Source: Moraxella macacae 0408225
GTDB taxonomy: Bacteria > Pseudomonadota > Gammaproteobacteria > Pseudomonadales > Moraxellaceae
Direction: 5' to 3'
DNA: 64,000 nt
NCBI RefSeq assembly: GCF_000320365.1
Contig: NZ_ANIN01000001.1
Coordinates: 1,054,001-1,118,000, forward strand
The notes beneath the pieces were generated by a model, which worked only from the letters and a program-made list of their open reading frames with translations, was not told the origin of the DNA and did no database searches. This document shows positions 37,607-45,404 of the stretch, one piece after another. Position numbers and translations under genes: made by a program. Position 1 is the first letter of the stretch. Every line of letters begins with the position of its first letter.

Positions 37607-39895
37607 ATGGCAATCAAATATGCCGTGTTGGGTCAAGGTATTGTCAAAAACAACCATTTGCTTGCTCAATATCTGACAAGTTTTCAACAAACAGATGCAA
37701 AAAAAACAGATACAAAAAAAACAGATGTAAAAATTCAGCAGGTAAGTGCAAAAACGTTGTTAAAACAGGCGTTAAATTTAACGGATAAGCCTGATTATTT
37801 GCTTGGTTGGGGGCGTAAAAAAAGCCACCGAAAAGCAAGCGTGCTTGCCAAAGTGCTAAACATACCCGTCCTGACTTTAGAAGATGGTTTTTTGCGTTCG
37901 CTTGACACAGGGCAGGGCAGTCGTTATGCGTGTAGCCTTGTGATTGATCCGCTTGGTATTTATTTTGACAGTCAAAAGCCGTCTTTATTAGAAACGTTAA
38001 TTATTAATAATAACTTAACACAAAATAAAGAAAAATATGCACATTTTTTAATCAATAAAATCGTTAAAGAGCGGTTATCTAAATACAATACCGCACCAAA
38101 ATCAGGCACATTAAGTGCATTAAACCTTAATAAAACCCAAGCAAATATCTTACTAATTGACCAAGTAGCAGGCGATCAATCTATCCGTGGTGCAGGTGCA
38201 AATGCTGCTGCCTTTTTGAAAATGCTACAAACAGCACAAAACCAACACCCGAAGGCTGTGATTTGGATCAAAGCCCACCCTGCAGGTATTGGCTATTTGA
38301 CCAAACTTATTGCCGATAGTGAAAAAAACAACAACAGTGAAACAAACAACAATTTAGCAACCAATGTTAAATTTATTCACAGCAATGTCAATCCGATTGA
38401 ATTGCTTGAGCATATAGATGAGGTTTATACCGTCAGTTCGCACATGGGTTTTGAGGCCTTGATGCTTGGCAAAACGGTGCATTGTTTTGGTTTGGCGTGG
38501 TATAGTGGCTGGGGGCTTACCGATGACAGTAACCTTGACAAGATCAGTTACCAGGCAGTTTGGCAACGGCGTGGGGCAAAAAAACAGCCGACACTTGCTG
38601 AATTGTTTGATGCCTGTTATTGTCAATACAGTCATTATGCCAACCCTGCGACAGGACAGGCATGCCAAATTGAACAAGTGTTGGATTGGCTAATCACCAA
38701 TCGCAATTGGCAACAAAAATTACCCAAGCAAATGACAGCGTATCACATTAGTTTTTGGAAAAAAAACTTTGTAAGCCAGTTTGTACAATTGTCTGATGTG
38801 AATTTGTTTTATAAACCGCGCCTAGAACCACGCACGATTTTTGACAAAAATCATTTAAAATTTCCAAAAACCTATCCTTTTTTGGTTTGGGGTTTTGGCA
38901 AAAAACGCCAGTTGATGCACAAACTAAGCACACAAAAACCAAGCACACAAAAACCAAACGCATTGACACAAATTTGGTGCATGGAAGATGGTTTTATTCG
39001 CTCTAATGGTTTGGGGGCGGATTTGATTGAACCTTTGTCAGTGGTGCTTGATAAAACAGGCATTTATTATAACGCCACCAAGCCCAGTGATTTGGAGATT
39101 TTGTTAAAAAATATTGCTCGGTTAACCGATGAACAAAACTTGCGCATTGAGCGGTTGAAACATACGCTGTTAACTTATCAGGTAAGCAAATACAATGTTG
39201 GCAAAACCGAAAAATTATCCTTGCATACCGCTAAAACTAAAATTTTAGTCGTCGGTCAAGTAGAAGATGACATGTCGGTTAAGCTGTGTGCAGGGGATAT
39301 TAAAACCAATTTGGCTTTGTTAAAAGCGGTGCGAGAGAGCAATCCTTGTGCTTATATCGTGTATAAACCGCACCCAGATGTGCAGGCGGGCTTGCGTTTT
39401 GGCAAAATTAGCGATGATGATATGTATCAATTTGCCGATAAAGTAGTAACAGATGCCAAAATTGCCGATTGTTTGGACGTGATAGATGAGGTGCATACCA
39501 TCAGTTCATTGACGGGGTTTGAGGCGTTGTTGCGCGGTATTTTGGTAACTTGTTATGGGTTTCCGTTTTATGCCGGTTGGGGCTTAACCGTTGATAAAGC
39601 CCAAAATTCAGTTACAAATATGACAAAAAACCGTCGCCACCGATCCAAACCGTTAACTTTAAATCAATTAATTTATGCCACATTGATTGATTATCCGCTG
39701 TATCGTATTCCAAATGGTTATGGGTTGGCACAAGTAGAAGATGTGATCGCATTTTTATACACCAAAGCTGGCAATAACCGCCAAAAATCCAAACGCAGCC
39801 GCTTGTCTCAATATCGCCAAGCCCTAAAAAACACCACCTTGCATAAATTTATGCAATCCAGACAGTTAATTTTACAAAAATTACAAACAAAATAG
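37607..39895 (+). CDS. kpsC: Capsule lipid-anchor beta-Kdo transferase KpsC
   Basis: A protein of about 762 residues made of two similar glycosyltransferase modules. The first has LGWGRKK, LEDGFLRSL, GDQSIRGAG, IKAHP and the VSSHMGFEALMLGK...YSGWGLT end; the second repeats this with VWGFGKK, MEDGFIRSNG, VEDDMSVKL, YKPHPDV and SSLTGFEALLRG...YAGWGLT. KpsC alternates Kdo additions to the phosphatidylglycerol anchor of group 2-type capsules. Two in-frame 15-bp repeats lie in linkers (37691 and 38926). The start ATG at 37607 is preferred because the earlier ATG overlaps the -10 element. Confidence 0.93.
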   Translation: MAIKYAVLGQGIVKNNHLLAQYLTSFQQTDAKKTDTKKTDVKIQQVSAKTLLKQALNLTDKPDYLLGWGRKKSHRKASVLAKVLNIPVLTLEDGFLRSLDTGQGSRYACSLVIDPLGIYFDSQKPSLLETLIINNNLTQNKEKYAHFLINKIVKERLSKYNTAPKSGTLSALNLNKTQANILLIDQVAGDQSIRGAGANAAAFLKMLQTAQNQHPKAVIWIKAHPAGIGYLTKLIADSEKNNNSETNNNLATNVKFIHSNVNPIELLEHIDEVYTVSSHMGFEALMLGKTVHCFGLAWYSGWGLTDDSNLDKISYQAVWQRRGAKKQPTLAELFDACYCQYSHYANPATGQACQIEQVLDWLITNRNWQQKLPKQMTAYHISFWKKNFVSQFVQLSDVNLFYKPRLEPRTIFDKNHLKFPKTYPFLVWGFGKKRQLMHKLSTQKPSTQKPNALTQIWCMEDGFIRSNGLGADLIEPLSVVLDKTGIYYNATKPSDLEILLKNIARLTDEQNLRIERLKHTLLTYQVSKYNVGKTEKLSLHTAKTKILVVGQVEDDMSVKLCAGDIKTNLALLKAVRESNPCAYIVYKPHPDVQAGLRFGKISDDDMYQFADKVVTDAKIADCLDVIDEVHTISSLTGFEALLRGILVTCYGFPFYAGWGLTVDKAQNSVTNMTKNRRHRSKPLTLNQLIYATLIDYPLYRIPNGYGLAQVEDVIAFLYTKAGNNRQKSKRSRLSQYRQALKNTTLHKFMQSRQLILQKLQTK
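37691..37735 (+). repeat. In-frame 15-bp repeats near the kpsC N terminus
   Basis: Two near-identical copies of ACAGATACAAAAAAA and a third partial one encode Thr-Asp-x-Lys-Lys units between the first beta-strand and QQVSAKTLL. A run of A7 lies in each copy. Confidence 0.9.
38926..38955 (+). repeat. In-frame 15-bp duplication in the kpsC second module
   Basis: AAGCACACAAAAACC occurs twice exactly and encodes Ser-Thr-Gln-Lys-Pro twice, in a loop between VWGFGKKRQLMHK and IWCMEDGF. Confidence 0.93.
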
Positions 39896-39979
39896 ACGGT
39901 TGATAACGTATAATGACGCAAAACCGCCACCACCTATTTTTTTTAACTACCTATTTTTTAACTGTAGACCGATCGGGCA

Positions 39980-41200
39980 ATGGCAAAATCTTTACAAAAC
40001 TTGCTTAAACATCAACACGTTTTGCTTATTCAGGGCAAAATGGGTAATTTTTTTAGCCGATTTGCCAGTTTTTTGCAAAAAAAAGGCATTAAGGTAAGCA
40101 AAATCAACCTAAATGCTGGCGATGCGTTTTTTTATCGCAATATTGGTGATATTTATAATTACAAAGACAGTTTAGAATATTTTGATATATTTTTAAGTCA
40201 ATTAATCCAAAGCAAGCAAATTGATGCGATCGTGTGTTTTGGTGATTGCCGTCCGCATCATGCCATTGCATCTATGATTTGTAAACAATTGGAGGTGGGT
40301 TTTTTTGTGTTTGAAGAGGGCTATTTGCGCCCAGATTACATTACTTTGCAACAAGATGGCATTAATGGCAATTCGCAGTTAAACGTAGATGAAATTTGTC
40401 ATTTGCAAAAAGCCAATGACAAACCGTTGTTTACGGACAATCGTTTTTACCGCTTGTGTTTTGCAGCCATTGCTTATTATATCATGGTATGGTGGCGACA
40501 AAAAGAATTTCCCAATTATCACCATTATCGTGGCATGGATAATTGGCAAGAGGCAATGACCTGGTTAAGAGCGCCTTTTATTAAAGCCAAAGGTTATCTT
40601 AAGGACAAAGATTTAGAAAAAAAATGCAAAACCGCGTTGTCAAATCGGTATTTTTTGGTAAGTTTGCAAGTGTATAACGATTCGCAAATCACCTTTCACA
40701 GTGATTATCGTGATATTATTGATTTTATTGATGAAGTGTTAACAAGTTTTGCCAAATTTGCCAACAAAGACCATCATTTGGTGTTAAAGCACCATCCGCT
40801 TGATAGAGCCCATCGTCAGTATGGTGCGTTGATTGAGCAGTTGGCAAGCAACCTAGGCATTGCAAATCGGGTGCATTATGGTTGTGATATGCACTTGCCA
40901 AGTTTGATTAGGCATAGTTTGGGTATGATAACGGTTAATAGTACCACAGGGCTACAATCCGTTTATCACGATAAACCGACCAAAGTCATGGGGCGGGCAA
41001 TTTATGATTTACCAAAACTTACCCATCAGCCATCACTTGCGACTTTTTGGCAATTTCCGCAAAAACCCAAAAACGAGTTTTATTGCCAATTTCGCGAATA
41101 TTTGATTGAACAAACTCAATTAAACGGCTCATTTTATGGCAAATCACCGTGGAGAGATGAACCAAGGTTTATAAAACGGGGGGGGGTAGCCGTTGTTTAA
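39980..41200 (+). CDS. kpsS: Capsule lipid-anchor beta-Kdo transferase KpsS
   Basis: A 406-residue protein. Family motifs include LLIQGKMGNFFSRF near the start, FGDCRPHH, VFEEGYLRPDYITL near residue 115, LKHHPLDR near residue 271, and MITVNSTTGLQS near residue 315. KpsS adds the first Kdo to phosphatidylglycerol before KpsC elongates. It lies 84 bases after kpsC; TATAAT at 39910 may be a promoter of its own. The frame runs through a G9 tract seven codons before the stop. Other capsule genes are not visible in the window. Confidence 0.93.
   Translation: MAKSLQNLLKHQHVLLIQGKMGNFFSRFASFLQKKGIKVSKINLNAGDAFFYRNIGDIYNYKDSLEYFDIFLSQLIQSKQIDAIVCFGDCRPHHAIASMICKQLEVGFFVFEEGYLRPDYITLQQDGINGNSQLNVDEICHLQKANDKPLFTDNRFYRLCFAAIAYYIMVWWRQKEFPNYHHYRGMDNWQEAMTWLRAPFIKAKGYLKDKDLEKKCKTALSNRYFLVSLQVYNDSQITFHSDYRDIIDFIDEVLTSFAKFANKDHHLVLKHHPLDRAHRQYGALIEQLASNLGIANRVHYGCDMHLPSLIRHSLGMITVNSTTGLQSVYHDKPTKVMGRAIYDLPKLTHQPSLATFWQFPQKPKNEFYCQFREYLIEQTQLNGSFYGKSPWRDEPRFIKRGGVAVV
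41178..41186 (+). repeat. G9 tract at the 3' end of kpsS
   Basis: Nine G lie 14 bases before the stop. Loss of one G gives an immediate TAG; gain of one extends the protein by a few residues. In each case only the tail changes. Confidence 0.93.
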
Positions 41201-41271
41201 AATTTGTCTAAATGTATTTTTTTAATAAAATCAATCGGTTATTAATTAATAAAAAATACTTACGATAAGCA

Positions 41272-41321
41272 TTGAAACAAACGTAAAGTTATATTATACT
41301 ATGATAATAATTATCATTCTT
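41272..41321 (+). promoter_or_regulatory. Promoter and Fur box of tonB-exbB-exbD
   Basis: TTGAAA (41272-41277) and TATACT (41295-41300) are 17 bases apart. Directly downstream is the perfect 7-1-7 palindrome TGATAATAATTATCA (41302-41316), a textbook Fur site that would block initiation when iron is plentiful. tonB starts about 155 bases further on, after a spacer with duplicated TCTAGAAAA and TTTATAAAAACA units. Confidence 0.88.
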
Positions 41322-41471
41322 ATTAGCAAAATCAATTTAAAACAACAGTCTAGAAAAAATAATCTAGAAAACAATTTATAAAAACAATTTTATAAAAACA
41401 GTTAGACAGCTTAACTTAAAATAGCACAAAAATAAACCTGATAACTTGGCTGTAATGCCTTTTGATTACTT

Positions 41472-42443
41472 ATGACTGATATTGATAACACCATTCCGAA
41501 ACTCAAAAACCAAACCAAAACCGCCATTATTGTTGGTGTTATCGCATTGCACATTGGCGTGGCGATAGGGCTTTGGCAAGTGCCATCTGTACCTTTGAAA
41601 AAAATAGGATCGCCTGAGCCAATAGAAGTGCAATTTATTCAAGAAGTGGTAGAGTTGCCTGCTGAACCTGAACCTGTTGTTGAGCCAGAGCCTGAACCTG
41701 AACCTGAGCCACCAAAACCTACGCCCAAACCAAAACCGAAACCTGAGCCTCCAAAGCCAAAACCAAAACCTGAACCAAAACCTGAACCACCAAAACCCAA
41801 GCCCGAGCCTAAGCCAGAACCAAAACCTGAGCCTAAGCCTGAAGTGATTGTCAATAAAGACAACAGCCCCAGTGCGTGGGAAATTGCCCAAGAGCAACAG
41901 CGTATTGAACAACAGCGACTTGAAAAAGAGCGCGAAAAAGCACGCCTTGAACAAGAACGCCTTGAACGTGAACGTGTGGAGCGTGAAAGACTTGAGAACG
42001 AACGCATCGAGCAAGCACGCCAACAACGCGAAGCCGACGAACGTGTGCACGCCCAGCGTGAAGCCGCTGAAAAAGCCGCCCGCGATGCCGCAGCTCGTGC
42101 CGCTGCAGAAGCAAAAGCCAAAGCTGCTGCTGAACGTGCATCACAAGAGCCTGTTACATTCTCACAAAACGATGCCAGTTGGCGTAGAAAACCCAAACTC
42201 ACTGTGGCGGCCAACATTACGCGTGGTCTAAACGCAGGCGAGCAACTGACGGTTATGCTTAAACTTACCGTTGACAAACAAGGTGCAATCACCCAAGTGA
42301 GTATTGCTCAAAGTTCTGGCAACAGTGCGTTTGATGCCGCCGCTCAAAAACAAATTCGCACCGGCCGCTTCCGCCCCTTTACCCAAAATGGCACACCTGT
42401 GGTTGGTATTGTCATTATTCCGATGACTTATGAACACCGCTAA
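41472..42443 (+). CDS. tonB: Energy transducer TonB
   Basis: A 323-residue protein. An N-terminal membrane helix (TAIIVGVIALHIGVAIGL) is followed by a long Pro/Glu/Lys-rich rigid rod (about residues 63-125), then a charged coiled-coil-like region rich in Glu/Arg (135-230), and the C-terminal TonB domain with LTVMLKLTVDKQGAITQVSIAQSSG. It transmits proton-motive force to outer-membrane receptors. The extra Glu/Arg coiled coil makes it longer than Escherichia coli TonB. It is followed by exbB and exbD, so the complete motor is encoded here. Confidence 0.95.
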   Translation: MTDIDNTIPKLKNQTKTAIIVGVIALHIGVAIGLWQVPSVPLKKIGSPEPIEVQFIQEVVELPAEPEPVVEPEPEPEPEPPKPTPKPKPKPEPPKPKPKPEPKPEPPKPKPEPKPEPKPEPKPEVIVNKDNSPSAWEIAQEQQRIEQQRLEKEREKARLEQERLERERVERERLENERIEQARQQREADERVHAQREAAEKAARDAAARAAAEAKAKAAAERASQEPVTFSQNDASWRRKPKLTVAANITRGLNAGEQLTVMLKLTVDKQGAITQVSIAQSSGNSAFDAAAQKQIRTGRFRPFTQNGTPVVGIVIIPMTYEHR

Positions 42444-42515
42444 CATGAACACCACTAACATGAACAAAAGTAACCTTATCGCCACGCGACCAAACTATTT
42501 ATTTTAGGAGTTTTT

Positions 42516-43085
42516 ATGGATTTTATGCAATATTGGCAATACACCGACATCATCACCAAACTGCTGTTTTTTGCGTTGTTTGGCTTGTCGCTTGTGTCGT
42601 GGATTGTTGGCATTACGCGCATTATGCAAAGCAAAAAACTAGCCAGCGTGGTCAAAGACGGCTTATCGGCGCAGCTTGCCGCCATGCAGCCAAAACTTGC
42701 CAATTTGCCCTCGGGCGACAAAAAAGCGGTGATTGAACAAACACTGCTGCAACAAATCAGCCGCTACCGTTTTGCCAGTGAAAAGGGCTTGGCGGTTTTG
42801 GGAACAACCGCGTCCATCGCGCCGTTTATTGGCTTGTTTGGTACGGTGTGGGGGATTTTTCACGCGTTGCACAGTATTGGTGAGTCAGGGCAAGCAGGGC
42901 TTGGGCAAGTGGCAGGTCCTGTGGGTGAAGCCTTGATTATGACGGGTTTGGGTTTGGCAGTCGCCATTCCTGCGGTGATTTTTTACAACATCGTCATTCG
43001 CATTAATCGCAAAGCGCTGCACGAAGCCAACGACATTTCGCACGAACTGCTCGCTAAAAGTTTGATGCACTCTCCACAACAATAA
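42516..43085 (+). CDS. exbB: TonB-system motor protein ExbB
   Basis: A 189-residue protein with three membrane helices in the MotA/TolQ/ExbB family. ASIAPFIGLFGTVWGIFHAL and EALIMTGLGLAVAIPAVIFYN are diagnostic. AGGAGTTTTT precedes the ATG. It forms the proton channel with ExbD that energises TonB. The sequence becomes more GC-rich from here to slam. Confidence 0.96.
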   Translation: MDFMQYWQYTDIITKLLFFALFGLSLVSWIVGITRIMQSKKLASVVKDGLSAQLAAMQPKLANLPSGDKKAVIEQTLLQQISRYRFASEKGLAVLGTTASIAPFIGLFGTVWGIFHALHSIGESGQAGLGQVAGPVGEALIMTGLGLAVAIPAVIFYNIVIRINRKALHEANDISHELLAKSLMHSPQQ

Positions 43086-43098
43086 TAAGGAGCTAATT

Positions 43099-43509
43099 AT
43101 GGCCTTTCAAATGGATGGCGATGATTCGCAAGGCATGAGTGAGATGAATCTCATTCCTTTAATTGACATTATGCTGGTGCTGATGATTATTTTTTTGGTA
43201 ACCGCGACGGTGCTAAACCCCACCGTGCCGCTGGATTTGCCCAAAACCAGCGCCAGTGTAAACGAGCAGCCGCCACAAGTGATTCAAATTAGCATTGACA
43301 AAGACGCGGGCATTTTTTGGGACAGCGAGGCGATTTCGCTTGAAACCTTGCAAAAACGCCTAAGCGACGAAGCCAAAGCAGGCAAAGACCCACAAATTCA
43401 GCTGCGCGCCGACAAAGAAAGCCAATACGACACCATTGCGCAAGTGATGGCAAGTGCCAGCGCCGCAGGCATTGGCAAAATTGCGTTTGTCAGTCAGGCG
43501 AACCAGTAG
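43099..43509 (+). CDS. exbD: TonB-system motor protein ExbD
   Basis: A 136-residue protein with a short cytoplasmic start, one membrane helix carrying the essential aspartate (MNLIPLIDIMLVLMIIFLV), and a periplasmic ExbD/TolR domain. AAGGAGCTAATT precedes the ATG, 13 bases after exbB. Confidence 0.96.
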   Translation: MAFQMDGDDSQGMSEMNLIPLIDIMLVLMIIFLVTATVLNPTVPLDLPKTSASVNEQPPQVIQISIDKDAGIFWDSEAISLETLQKRLSDEAKAGKDPQIQLRADKESQYDTIAQVMASASAAGIGKIAFVSQANQ

Positions 43510-43528
43510 ACTGATTAATGGGCTGATT

Positions 43529-43630
43529 ATGACGTTAAACAACTATCACCGCCTAGGCATTAACATGACCAGTCCCGGCAACGAAATGTTGTTTAAAGGC
43601 TGTAATGTAGTGGGCGTAAAGAAGTTTTAA
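43529..43630 (+). CDS. Possible 33-residue peptide between exbD and slam
   Basis: A short open frame begins ATGACG at 43529, 19 bases after exbD, and ends at 43630. It has no strong ribosome-binding site and no recognised family. It could be a remnant or chance. It is listed only because it fills the gap before slam. Confidence 0.2.
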   Translation: MTLNNYHRLGINMTSPGNEMLFKGCNVVGVKKF

Positions 43631-43746
43631 TTTTTAACCACAGCGGTTAATTGTTAAAACTTGCTAAACAATGCTAACATCTTGGTGCGACTTTTTAGCT
43701 TGCATCAAGGTGTTGTTTTTATTTTTAACCAACCGCGTATAGAACA

Positions 43747-45251
43747 ATGAACCCAAAAACCAACCGCCCCACTTGTAGTAAAGTTAACAGCAAACTTTTT
43801 GTTATCAGTCTTGCCGGTATTATAACAAGCGTTATAACCAGTAACGTTTACGCCGCTAGCCCAACCAACCCACAAGCCGCGCCGCCCACAGTGCAACCAG
43901 TGCCAGAGCCAGAACTGATTATTAATTCCGCCAAACCGCCCTCGCCGCTTTTAGAAGAACAGCAAAACGACAAGCCGCAGCCAGAAACCCAAAATGACAC
44001 CATCATCGCCGATGAACAATTATTATTAAACAATCCCAAATTGCTCAATCACGCGCTCAATTCCGCCACCGCCACCAACAACCTTGCAGGCATTCGCGCG
44101 CTGTTGCCAATTTATCGGCAATTGCCTAAAAGCGAGCAAGACCAAACGCTCGTTAACTACTCGCAAGCGCTCATTGCCCTAGACGACGGCGACAACAAAA
44201 CCGCCATTAAACACTTGCGCGCGTTAATTGCTGAATTTCCAGAATTTACCGTGGTGCGTTTTCATTTGGCGCGCGCGTTGTTTTTTGACAAACAAAACGA
44301 GGCCGCCAAAGACCAATTTGACAAATTGCAAAGCGAAAATTTGCCTAATAATATTGCCGATATTGTCAAACAATATCAAACGGCGTTATTAAAACGCGAC
44401 ACTTGGCAATGGCAAGCGGGCTTTAATGTCAATAAAGAACGCAACATTAACAACGCCCCCAAACAGCAAAAAATTGGCAATTGGGAATTTGAACCACCGA
44501 TTGACGCCACCGCGCTCACGTATCAACTTGGCGGCGATAAAAAATGGTCGTTGCCGCGCGGCTTTTATATTGGTGCTGGCGGTGCAATCAATGGCAAAAA
44601 TTATTTAAACCACAAAAATTATAACGACCACTGGGGACGCGCCAATGTAACACTGGGCTTTGCCGATGCCAAAACCGATGTGAATATCGCCCCCTTTGCC
44701 GAGCGGCGTTTTTTTGGCAATGATTTGTACAGTACCAGCCGCGGCGTGCGTTTAAGCGCTGATTATTGGCTTTCACCCAAAACACAAACCCTAAACGCCA
44801 TTGAAACCACCGCGCTAAAAATCACCAGCGGCCGCGCTCCGACAGCAACAGCGTGCTTTATAGCACCGCGCTTTTGCACCAACCCAACGCCACGCGCTAT
44901 TTTGTACTGGGGCTTGATGTGTATAACAACAAAGTGCCAGAGGACAACAGCGATAATTTTCGGCGTACCAGCGTGCGCGCCACGTGGGGGCAAGAATGGG
45001 GCAATGGGCTGTCTACGCGTGCTAATTTAAGCGTTGCGCGCAAAAGTTACCAAACGCCAAGTTTTTTTAGCCAAGGGCAAATTCGCCGCGATAGAGAATA
45101 CACAGGTTCTGTGTCATTTTGGCATCGAGGTTTGCATATCAAAGGCATTACGCCACGCTTAACTGTGGCAAAAACGATCAACAAGAGCAATGATTTGCGT
45201 TCTGGTTATGACAAAATGCGTGCTTTTGTTGAATTTGATTACAGATTTTAA
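43747..45251 (+). pseudogene. Slam surface-lipoprotein translocon gene, frameshifted
   Basis: A signal peptide (ends VYA near residue 36), a Pro-rich spacer, a TPR-like helical domain (about 80-210) and a DUF560-type beta-barrel identify Slam, the outer-membrane protein that moves lipoproteins such as TbpB to the surface. The frame is continuous from 43747 to about 44833 and then breaks; the rest of the barrel (from VLYSTALLHQPNATRYFVLG to the terminal FVEFDYRF) is in another frame ending at 45251. One extra base near 44834, in a GCGGCCGC context, would restore a protein of about 500 residues. It lies directly upstream of tbpB, its likely client. Confidence 0.85.
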
Positions 45252-45299
45252 TATTTTCTTATTTTTCTTACTATTTTGTAAAAAAATGCTTTAATAACC

Positions 45300-45357
45300 T
45301 TGCTTATTTATAAAAGTAGGGTTATACTATTATATAACGATAATAGTTATCATTTTT
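45300..45357 (+). promoter_or_regulatory. Promoter and Fur box of tbpB
   Basis: TTGCTT (45300-45305) and TATACT (45323-45328) are 17 bases apart. The near-palindrome CGATAATAGTTATCA (45338-45352) follows, matching 13 of 15 positions of the perfect Fur palindrome at tonB. The layout copies that of the tonB promoter, including the shared TATACTAT. Confidence 0.85.
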
Positions 45358-45404
45358 ACTAGCGTTTTATTAACCATAATCATTTTGTTGCTTAGGAGTA
45401 AGTT

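Noticed and set aside
41466-42292. Long open frames (194 and 217 codons) antisense to tonB
   Set aside because: They arise from the reverse complement of the Pro/Glu/Lys-rich repeats of tonB, have extreme low-complexity composition and lack ribosome-binding sites.
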